Below, one piece after another: positions 28,893 through 37,874 of a DNA stretch of 64,000 nt (positions are counted from its first letter, which is position 1; each line of letters starts with the position of its first letter). The notes under the pieces are model-generated. The model was not told the DNA's origin. It searched no databases and was given only the letters and a program-made list of their open reading frames with translations. The position numbers and the translations under genes are program-made. The stretch is from Eleginops maclovinus (Eukaryota; Chordata; Actinopteri; Perciformes; Eleginopidae), in assembly GCF_036324505.1 (NCBI RefSeq), contig NC_086363.1, positions 12,600,653 through 12,664,652 of the forward strand. The letters are read 5' to 3'.

Positions 28893-28912
28893 GCTAGCGA
28901 TAGCTCGCTAGC
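28893..28912. repeat. 20-bp perfect palindrome upstream of the transposase
   Basis: The arms GCTAGCGA and TCGCTAGC flank TAGC, itself part of a GCTA-rich tract. It lies 131 bp upstream of the transposase ATG in the element's 5' noncoding part. It could be a protein-binding site or mere low complexity. Confidence 0.5.
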
Positions 28913-29284
28913 CATAGATCATTTTACAAGTTTGCAAAAATAACAACAGCAGCCTTACTCAACTCACTCTGCCACAAATCCTTAATGTCGAGACATCATT
29001 ACACATTTAATTGAGTGTGAAGATAACTAAATGATCTTATCATTTCAATGATCCTTTCAAGTATCACCAACTTACTCACCTGTTAGTTACAGTGGTATAT
29101 CCAGCGCGTTCGTCTCCAGTGCTAGTCTCTCCACTGAAGCGCTGTCAGAATGCAGGCACGTTGGAGGGGGCGTGGCCCAACATGTTGCGAATATGGGGCT
29201 TGTAGCAGAAGTGACGAATGACAATATAAAACGACTTGATAAAAAAAAAATACTAATGCATTTATTTCAGCTTTATACCATTTC

Positions 29285-29951
29285 TACGACGGAGTATTAG
29301 GGCCACATATGAAGAAAAAAAATATTTTTGCCGTGACGAGATTAAAGTCGACACGGCGACTTTAAAGTCAACATGTCGACATTAAACTCGAAATGTCGAG
29401 AATAAAGTTGAAATATTATGTCGACTTTAATCTCGACATGTCGAGAATAATCTCGACTTTATGTCAATTGACACTGAAAACTATTCAGAGAGAAAGCAAC
29501 CGCTCCACAGGTGCAGTTTGAGTCACGCATGGTTCTTACACTAATCACCACACTGTGGTTCTGCGCTAAAACAGCGAGGATCTCTTTATTGTTAAATCCA
29601 ATTCGGAAGTATAATTTGACCAAATGATCTACACAAGCCATTTCGGATTCAGTGCAGGACCTGTGGGAGCGGTTGCTATGTCTCCCAACTAATTTCAACT
29701 TTATTCTCGACATTTCGAGTTTTATCTCGACACGTCGAGATTAAAGTCGACATAATATTTCAACTTTATTCTCGATATTTCGAGTTTAATCTCGACATGT
29801 CGACATTAAACTCGACATGACATTTCAACTTTATTCTCGACATTTCGAGTTTAATGTCGACATGTTGACTTTAAAGTCGCCGTGTCGACTTTAATCTCGT
29901 CACGGCAAAAATATTTTTTTTCTTCATATGTGGCCCTAATACTCCGTCGTA
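29285..29951. mobile_element. nested 667-bp palindromic DNA transposon (IS3EU-like, non-autonomous)
   Basis: The terminus TACGACGGAGTATTAGGGCC at the left is matched by its reverse complement at the right, and the identity of the outer arms extends for about 130 bp. CATTTC flanks both sides (29279-29284 and 29952-29957), a perfect 6-bp duplication. Inside, each arm is built of GTCGAC/CTCGAC/TTTAAT words. The right arm carries roughly 60 bp more of these words than the left. The centre (about 29530-29641, minus strand) encodes a peptide with the pattern LVKLYFRIGFNNKEILAVLA, resembling the N-terminal helix-turn-helix of integrase-like transposases of IS3EU elements. The 6-bp duplication agrees with that superfamily. 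Both the superfamily and the peptide identity are inference. Confidence 0.8.
29530..29641 (-). pseudogene. residual helix-turn-helix segment of an integrase-like transposase
   Basis: From an ATG at 29641 the minus strand reads an HTH-like stretch with YFRIGFNNKEI and HSVVISVRTMR, then leaves the family pattern at the presumed internal deletion joint. The catalytic core is absent. The match is by recollection of fish integrase-core proteins that start with a similar (Y/F)xLGxxxKEIL pattern. It is a relic and not a gene. Confidence 0.45.
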
Positions 29952-30087
29952 CATTTCTGTTCATGAGGGTTTGTTGTATTTTTTTTTTTTTTTTTCGTGC
30001 CGTGAGGTTGGGGGGGCCGGCAGGGTGGCCATACTCTGACCAATGGTGGCCGTGGCCCCCCCTGGCCACCACGTGGCCACGCCCCTG

Positions 30088-30095
30088 GCTACAAC
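30088..30095 (+). repeat. 8-bp target-site duplication of the hAT element, right copy
   Basis: GCTACAAC is identical to 25089-25096. Confidence 0.95.
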
Positions 30096-32379
30096 CCTTA
30101 CATCTTATGGAGTTTCTTGCTCTATAGCCTGCAAACTAACCTCACTTCCGTCATGATTACTAATATCGATACAGGTTGGTATCCTCTTCTTATCCTCATT
30201 CCTCTATAAAACCTAGTAATAGATGCAGCAAGCCCCTTCTGACCTCAATGTGAGAGGCTGATAAACACTGATAACACATATTAGACAATTCAACTTCTTT
30301 TGACCAAGTGTCTAGTTAAAACCTTTAAAACACAAGGCTGTGCACTTGCACATCTTATATCACAGACAAGGAATGTCTGCACACGTACTACGTGCCACAA
30401 AAGTGTATTAATTGCATTTCAATCTCACTTGAATCTCAGTGAGGTCAGAATCTTTTTCTCTATTTACTCTTATTGCTGTGCAAATACGTGATGTGCGTAT
30501 AATTGCTCTCTAGCAACACAGTCAAAGAATGTACCATATCTTCTGTAATTCATGCGTATGACATTTTGTATTTCCTGGCTTATTAGTCATAATGACAGTC
30601 TTGCAACGGCTTCACATTTAGAACCGCTTCCAGTTTCTTAGAAAAGGAATAAGATAATCCAATCGCCCCTTTATGAATTAAACATCCACGGAGGAATAAC
30701 GAGCTGCATGTTTTCAGAATGTGCCTACGATGTCCAAAGGCCACGTTAAAATGATGTTCATTATGCTTAACGTACACTTTATACTATGTGTGAAACTCTT
30801 TAAAAGTAACAGTCATGTAGAATGTGTGCAATATTTGCATATTTGTACTTTCATTTAATTTTGCAACCTTGAAAGAAGTTCAAACCTACTTTCATGGTAA
30901 TCTCTTCCACTTGAAAACATTTTAAAGGGGAAAGAAATGTGCACCTATACACACATCTAGCAAATAACAAAAAAAACCACAATAAATTCTGACTGACAGC
31001 AGAGAGGTTATGGATGCAGGCACTGAAGGAAATGTGCCTATTTGTCTTTGCTCCTGCAGGGTAGAAGGAGGGAATGATGAAAGGAGAGTCGTGTACCTGT
31101 GGGAGGTCAATATCGACACAACCCCAGCTCGGGAAATGACTGGCCCGCGGAGCAGAGTAGTTGTTCAGGGAGGGCTAGATTGAGTACATGGCAGCAATAC
31201 TGTTCCAAGCCTGAAGGCTCTTGGTCACTGCCATCACTCGTCTAAGGATCCCATTTGTAGACGCTTTGCTGTTTCATGGTGCAGCAGAATTGTAACTATG
31301 ATAGCTGTTTACAGGGATCAGCTGGAGACAGATAGGCACAGTAAAGTTTAAGAGCTAAAAGCTTAAACAGTAAAAAACTCTTGCATTCTTGTTGCAGGTA
31401 TTTCACTCATTTTGCAGTCAGGAACTGTCATCAATAGGATGAGCCAGAACATCACTGTGCATGATGATCTGTCTGAAAGTAGCTTCAAAATCTGACTTTA
31501 AACTAAAGTACCACCAGCCAAAGTGCCTTTGAACCAAAGTCTTAAAAGCCAGTGTAGGCCAGAAATCAAAGGCAAGAAATTATAATTATTTCCACTGATG
31601 AACAGAAATAAATGTGTAAAAAAGCAAATGTTCGACCCTTGCATAAGAAAACGAGTCAAGATTTAGATTTTTAAACATATAGTTTACATCTGAGTACTGT
31701 AATGTCTAAAGCCAATATGAGGCTTTTGCTAGCAGAGGTAAAAAAGCAAGCAATCAATCCACCAACACTGAACCTTGGATCAGCTTGGCCGCAGCCAAAA
31801 GATGTATTGCAAGAACTGAACAGAAAGTTATGGTTTCCAATAAGGACAGCATACATTTTTCACATGTTTTGCTCTGCTGCCCATTTATAAAATGGTTTGC
31901 CAGAGTGAAATATCTCTTTAATCCAGTCTAACCAGTGGAGAGGAAGTTGTGATATGTAACTGAACAACATGACATTCTGTAAAAAACCTCAGGGCACTGT
32001 ATTATGTTACAGCTACAGGAAAGAAATCCGCTACACATCAGTATATTTCAGTTACACAGTACCATGGGTTTTCTGTCAGATCTATCCATTAAAAAGAACA
32101 TCATGTTCTCTGCTTCTCCATACCACACATACTGCCCCGCACACTGAGATGATGCAGGGGTAACAGGTCAGCCTTAAAGTGGATGCTGTATTTTTTTCTC
32201 CCACTTGTAGCACTGCACTGTGAGCGTGCACTGTGTCCACAGAAAGAAACCAATCAGTTCACAGGAGGTTGCTTCAGATGCTGCGGCTTTAGATGCTGCT
32301 GCTGCTGCATAAGGCATCAAGCAGACACACATTCTAACCCAGACACAATACACAGAAATGCTTGCACAAGAGTGCGTTA
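30096..32379. other. no recognisable gene
   Basis: Unassigned sequence between the hAT element and the SINE. Short frames only. Near 32288-32310 there is a short TGC-rich run. No terminal repeats or duplications seen. Confidence 0.5.
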
Positions 32380-32398
32380 GAAAATGTGCCGAAATGGG
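32380..32398 (+). repeat. 19-bp target-site duplication of SINE, left copy
   Basis: GAAAATGTGCCGAAATGGG precedes the SINE head and recurs at 32801-32819 with one mismatch. This is typical of endonuclease-primed retrotransposition. Confidence 0.9.
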
Positions 32399-32800
32399 CC
32401 GTCGTATAGCTCAGTTGGTAGAGCTGGTCGCCATGTACTAGGGCTTAGTCCCCATGCGGAGGACCCAGGCTCAAATCTAGCCTGAGACAGAAACAGAATG
32501 ACTTTATTCATCCCAAACTGGGAATTCTTTTTGTTACAGCAGCAAAATACAATATGAATCAAAACAAATACTTAGAAATAAAAACAAGAAATATACAGAT
32601 AAAATAGTGTAATGAAATGGAATATTAAATAAAATATAATATAAATGCACAATGTTAAGTGTAAAGTGTAAAGTGTGCATGTTATGTCCAGTTCACAAAG
32701 AGACCATTTGCCACAATGTCATCCCCTCTGTCTCCCCATTTGATAGCTGTCACTTGATTAAAGGCACTAGTTGGTCAAGAAATTCTTAAAAAAAAGAAAA
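32399..32800 (+). mobile_element. tRNA-derived SINE interrupted by a reversed LINE tail
   Basis: The head carries box A-like TAGCTCAGTTGGTAGAGCTGG and box B-like GACCCAGGCTCAAATCT (32407-32477). The body resumes at 32705 with CATTTGCCACAATGTCATCC and ends in TGATTAAAGGCACTA plus an A-rich tail. The two halves are separated by a 211-bp insertion at 32489-32699, flanked by GAGAC on both sides. Without it the SINE is about 186 bp. Its 19-bp target duplication is at 32380-32398 and 32801-32819. The head and the AAAGGCA-type tail resemble the SINE at 49531-49704. The head is not a functional tRNA: the acceptor-stem pairing and spacing are wrong. Confidence 0.9.
32489..32699 (-). mobile_element. 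3' tail of a non-LTR retrotransposon (Rex1-like), inserted in the SINE
   Basis: On the minus strand this reads TTTTGCTGCTGTAACAAAAA, then AATTCCCAGTTTGGGATGAA and TAAAGTCATTCTG. It is the same module as at about 45470-45540, which has GCTGCTGCAACGTAAAAAAT and TTCCCAAATTGGGAAAA. The LINE is 5'-truncated and lies opposite to its host SINE, flanked by GAGAC (32484-32488 and 32700-32704). The Rex1/CR1-like name is from recollection of such tails. Confidence 0.7.
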
Positions 32801-32819
32801 GAAAATATGCCGAAATGGG
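32801..32819 (+). repeat. 19-bp target-site duplication of SINE, right copy
   Basis: GAAAATATGCCGAAATGGG matches 32380-32398 at 18 of 19 bases. Confidence 0.9.
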
Positions 32820-35800
32820 AACAAGAGGGGGAATTTAATGAAAACATTGTAATAGAACAAGCATAATGAGCTACATTTAGATTCAAATATCAATATCCCC
32901 CCCCCCCCCCACACGGTTGTCTGAACACTTGCAATCATTATTAACATTTTATCATAAAAATCTATAATACATCTATATAGGTACTTTTGAAATGTTATAA
33001 GTTAGTTATCCTGATACTGATAGGAACAGAGCTATAATGAATATTGTATTCTACATACAACATTTTTTTTTTACCAAAATTGAACGTACCTGGAGTCACC
33101 ACTTTGCATCACCAGCATTAAATGCAAATCTCTGTTACCTGTAAATAATTACTCCCCAATACTGTTCTCTCAGGAAATTAAAGGGTGGTGTATCCTATGT
33201 CTCTACCTCCATGTCCTTAATACAGATTTGTATGATTCTCACTTTATGTTGACCATTCATGATATTGATCAGTCTGACGCAAGGTAAGAAAGCTACAGGC
33301 GAATACTGCTCTCAGCAACGTCAAAAAAACATTCCTGCAAATGTGTCAAATAAATAATTCTCGTCTCTAAGGGTCTATGTTGGAGGTTTTGTCTGTGTGC
33401 ATGTTGAAGAAGTAAAAAGCATTGGTAAAAGCCCAGAAACTTGTGTTGTGTTTGTGGTGTAAGTGTTTTTGTATCTGTCTTGGTGTTTGGGTGAATTTTC
33501 CCTGAGTTTATAAACTCTGTATAAATGCTTGAGGTCACCTATCCAGAGCTTTCAAGTTGGTATGTGACACAACAGCAGAGCATGTTTCCCTACACACATA
33601 CAGTATACATGACTGTCTGCACCACTGGAATGTGAGACTTTACTTGAGTTGAGATTATTAACCTATTTTTGGCCAAAATATATTACGACACTGATTCATA
33701 AAAATGTCATCAATTATGTCGAATTATAGAAGCAGGACTTTATTCTTATTTATTTAGACCATAGAAACAATTCCACTCACAAACATGAAATGCATGTGGT
33801 CTGTTAAGGTTTTTCTCTGTACATGAGGCCCCATACCCAAATATTTTGAACCCAGTTATTCTGAGGAGTTCCACAGGGTTTCATTCTGAGTTTTTGTCCT
33901 TTTCTGTCTTGATTATATATTTGGACCACTCACATTTAAAGCATATCTCAGACTGACCCCAGCATATTTTTTAGCTCTTTCACCAGAAAATAAACATGGT
34001 CTTAGATCTTCCATTAAGACCTCTCTTCTAAACCGGTGTTCCTTTGAGACAGCAAGGTATTACCTAGTATGTTATGCTTTCCATGTAGCGAGTGGTGCAA
34101 CATTATCTTGCAGATTTCATCAGACATGTCGATATGAATGACAAGTCCTTAAGCATCAACTTGTCGGAATTGTAAAATTGTTGCCTCAAGGTGAAATTAA
34201 TCCATATTGAACATCCAGTATGTGGTTGTTGATTAATAGATTATTGATATACCTTATTTCTATAAAACTGGGTAATATTCATTCATGTGGATAAAGGAGA
34301 GGCTTCCAAATGTGTTTTCAGACGATAATACTTTTAAGCATATTTAGTTTCTGTAATTATTTGTATTGCTTCTTTGCTTTTGTATGTGTCTCTCTCTTGG
34401 GTTTTTCACACAGACTCTGACCAAACTCAATTTCTGTCCCCCATTATCTATAATTGAAAAACAAATAAAAGCAACAATACTTCTCCGTTGACGGCAGACA
34501 AATTTACATATCCTTGGTTCAAATTTCTACATGGTTCAAGACCATGCATCTATTACAACAGCCTCTGGAGCTTGGGCACACACACAGTGTATACGGACAA
34601 TCGCAGGCAGAGTGTTCTCAGGTAATTTGCAAAAGCTATTCGTCTCGGAGCAAAGGCTAAAGAGAGTTTGGTTTCAGAGTGAGGGGGCAGGTGAATGACA
34701 AAAAGCTAGGAAAAGCTGGTTTCGGATTCAAAGTGGGAGGTTGGATTTAGCAGCACTGCAGACACAGAATGTTATGAACTGATTCCCTTATCACTCCTAT
34801 GTAAATACAGTTTACCCACCACTCAAAGTGTCATATAGCATTTAGACACACCACCAGGGGTGCTTTTGCAGACTTTACTGTGGTTAGCATGCTGTCTCGC
34901 ACTTTTTCCTCCTGTTAATCCTTGGATTGCCAGTTTGGTGAATCATCCTCATGTGAGCACAAAGCAGCTATGAATCTAACACCTTCTCAAAAGGCAGAAT
35001 AAAAACAAATGTACCCCCTGCAAGAAAAAAAGAACTGACTGCCGAGTACCTGTCAATCATGGACTTAATTACAGTAGTACATTTTACATAATGATAAGTG
35101 ACTTGGAACAGACTGATAGATAATGAACCCTTTCAGGATTGAATGTATGACACTTTGAACTGAAACATACTCAGCCACCTCCGTAGGCTGTAGCAAAATG
35201 CGGACACCTGCATGCTAACAATGAACATGTTGCAAAGATGTCATTTCTGTTTCCAAGATTCAGAACCTTACTTTTGATTCAGCTAACATGGGAGAGAAAT
35301 CAGGGAAAATGATAATTGGTGGTCTACCAAAACACATCATATATACAAACTACATGAACATTTGGAAGATCACCGAAGCTATTGAAATGTGTTCTGACGG
35401 GGAAATCTATATTTTTATAGATATAATATAATATGATGTTATATATGTTAAATATGTTACCTCCGCGACTCTGACGGATAAGCGGGAGAGGATGGATGGA
35501 ATGTAAAATGACAAGCTCGAGTACAGTGTGCTTTCATCCTTCTTCCATGTTGTGTCACCTTAAAGACCTTCACTCTGAGTGGATGAGCAGCCTATTTGGA
35601 AGGTTTCTCTGCTCAAAAGAAAAACAACATTATAAATTGCATTTTGTTTGCTCGGTTTAACCTTGTTTTCTTATTTTATTTTGTATTAGACCAAACCTCT
35701 CTGGGTGAATGCTTTTTATATGGAACTTCAAGTTTGTGTAGTGTTTAAGGAAAGGTCAGTACCACTGCATAGTTGATCTCAATCTTTTCTCTGTGCAGGA

Positions 35801-37307
35801 TATAAATCAAAGTGGCTCAGAACTTATCTGTATGTGTGTCTTTGTTTGTGTACCTGAGCAAAATCTTTGAGGATTTCCCATCTTTCTGACTCATGTTGTT
35901 TGTCCTGCTCCTTATTCTTGAAGTAGAATCCCATAACTGTCCTCTTTTGATGCACATGATCTTCAGGACGATCATAAGCTGTTTGCCATTCACTGGTTTA
36001 GCAATGAGCTGCATCTCAAGTAGCAAAACATCATGGCTGTGAATGTAATGTGAGACATTAGCTTATAGAAAAGACAGATAGCACTGCATTTGATTTCAGC
36101 TTTAAGTAACAAACTTAAACATCTGTTCCTAACATGAAGTCAAGGTGATGATCAATTGGCTTCTTGTGTCTTGGAATATTATTAAAATATGAGGATTTAA
36201 AGGAAGCTGACAAATGCTGAATACTGATTTTTCATTAAAACATGCCACATGCAGACATCAGTGGAAGGAAATTAGTAATCTCCAAGACCCACATTTCATT
36301 AATAGGTCTCATTTTATGAAATACTCCAATGAAATGACATGTGTTCAAAGTCTCTAATCATGGCTTTTCCCAGAAGGTCTGCAGGGGAATTTAAGAATAT
36401 CACATTAACTTTGGAAATTGGATTACCTTTTAGCTTTCATGCCATTTTAGGGTTATTTCATGTTAATGTCCCCCTGATGAAATAGTTAGGAAAAACTGTA
36501 TTTTTAGTGCCTACAGAGAACAAAGCACATCAAAACAAAAAAGTCAAAAGAGAGGGAAGTCAAAAGTGTATTTTTCTAAATAGATGTCTTAGAAAAACCA
36601 ATGAAATCCCTTAAGATACGCAAACACTCATTCAGGTTTTGATACAGGGGTATAGTGGGCAATTTCATGTGAAAATGTTTGGTGTACTCAGTTGTTGATG
36701 GACAGTAATTTAAATGGAAAAACTAATTTAATGAGATTTGCTCAAGGCTACAGCAATCCAAGATTATGAAATGCAGTCTTTCTTTAAAAGCTGTTCCTTC
36801 CTGTTTAAACAGATCTGTTTTTTGTCTGATGTAATTCTGTCGGACATGATTTGTATTGGGTAATCACACAATGCTGATGGTGTCTTTTCTCTACAAATAC
36901 AGTTGATGTTTCTCTATCGAACCGCTGTGGCAAGCCTCCCTCCGAAACAATTAAAAGATTACTGTACATAAAGTAGATCAGTAGGACAGAGGCTTTATTG
37001 TCTGCTTAGAGGGAGTCAAGAGAAATACAAAAACATAAAACAGGTTGGTTTATTATTTAAAACGACATGTAATCTCATCCAACCAGATCCCCCTCTCGCT
37101 GCACTCTTCTAGACCTGTTTACTCAGCTCAGTGTCGACTGAAAAAGATTTGCAAATCAATTCACTTTGAGAAACATAATGAGGCCTGAGGTGCAGCAGAA
37201 CCTGGCATTGATGATGAGAGGCGGACAGGCAATTTTCCCCTTGTGTGGATTTTAAGTGTGGCTATTTAGACCCTGTTGAACATATGGTAGGGAAAACTTA
37301 TTAATAT
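32820..37307. other. no recognisable gene; one poly-C run
   Basis: AT-rich unassigned sequence with a poly-C tract at about 32899-32910. The open frames are all below 85 codons. The text near 36230-36480 is evenly complex and AT-rich with several ATTA-type words; it may include conserved noncoding DNA, untested. Confidence 0.5.
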
Positions 37308-37312
37308 GATCT
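37308..37312 (+). repeat. 5-bp target-site duplication of the solo LTR, left copy
   Basis: GATCT is repeated at 37870-37874. A 5-bp duplication is normal for Gypsy-type LTR elements. Confidence 0.75.
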
Positions 37313-37869
37313 TGTAACATCCCGTCATGTCTGCTGAATTATTCATGTCATGTTAGTTAGGAAATCAGGTTCATTTTATGTGCTTCATGTTTAGTTCTTA
37401 GTCCAGTTAGATTTATGTTTGGTCAAGTCTTTTTGTTCACCTTGTCTTGTCCTGTCATTGCACTTCCTGTTTTATTTTGGTACTTACATTTCCCTGTCGT
37501 TTCAGATCCTCCCTGCCCTTGTGTGACTTCCTACCAGTGTGATTGTCAGCCCCTCCCTTGATTGTTGCCACCTGTTCCCATTACCTCTTGTATATATAGT
37601 GTTTGTCTCCCTTTGTCCTGTGCCAGTTCGTCTTGTGCCTTGTGTTGTCAAGAGAGCCCGTGAGTCATGCCAAGCTATCTTGTAGTTTGTCTCCTTAGTC
37701 GAGTTTTTTTTAGTTTTCAAGTTTACAGTTTGCTCTTCTACGTTTTTTCATCACAAGAGTGATTTTTTTGTTATACCCTGCCTTTTTCACAAGTAAAGAC
37801 CTTTTTTTGAACTTTGAAACTTTCTGAGTCATGCATTTGAGTCTTAGCATCTAGGTCACGTTCATAACG
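37313..37869 (+). mobile_element. solo LTR of a Gypsy-like retrotransposon
   Basis: A 557-bp unit begins TGTAACATCCCGTCATG and ends TTCATAACG, one base from the expected CA end. It is bounded by GATCT on both sides. The layout is that of an LTR: a TATA-like box TATATATAG at 37591-37599, then T-rich text, an AAGTAAAG word near 37791, and a GAGTCATGCATTTGAGTCTT block near the 3' end. It resembles a fish LTR family with CATTTGGGTCCT-type ends. No internal gag/pol sequence and no second LTR are present in the window. Recombination between two LTRs is the usual source. Confidence 0.8.
37591..37599 (+). promoter_or_regulatory. TATA-like box in the solo LTR
   Basis: TATATATAG lies in the middle of the LTR, preceded by CCATTACCTCTTG and followed by a pyrimidine-rich stretch. 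It would be the U3 promoter of the element. Whether it still acts is unknown. Confidence 0.45.
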
Positions 37870-37874
37870 GATCT
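37870..37874 (+). repeat. 5-bp target-site duplication of the solo LTR, right copy
   Basis: GATCT, identical to 37308-37312. Confidence 0.75.

Larger units (their letters stand above)
25097..30087 (-). mobile_element. complete hAT DNA transposon, 4991 bp, with intact transposase
   Basis: The left terminus CAGGGGCGTAGCCA and the reverse complement of the right terminus CAGGGGCGTGGCCA agree at 13 of 14 bases, and both are followed by a G-run plus CC subterminal block. A perfect 8-bp duplication GCTACAAC flanks the element. The transposase gene runs on the minus strand (exons 28504-28762 and 26122-28277). The 5' noncoding part (28763-30087) holds a nested palindromic element at 29285-29951, and the 3' noncoding part holds a compound microsatellite at 25614-25887. 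The TTF-type finger, DUF4371-like region and hAT C-terminal domain suggest a Tip100/ZMYM1-like lineage, which is recalled knowledge. Sequence between termini and gene appears unrearranged apart from the nested insertion. Confidence 0.95.

Noticed and set aside
29459..29713. An 84-codon minus-strand ORF as an independent gene
   Set aside because: It spans the centre of the palindromic element; only about 40 residues resemble a transposase helix-turn-helix, and the rest is arm sequence.
29285..29951. A CRISPR-like array, because short words repeat in the arms
   Set aside because: The words are contiguous and inverted between arms, without unique spacers, and the DNA is eukaryotic.
32399..32490. 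A tRNA gene
   Set aside because: Box A and box B are present, but the acceptor stem does not pair, spacing is too long, and a SINE body with a 19-bp duplication follows.
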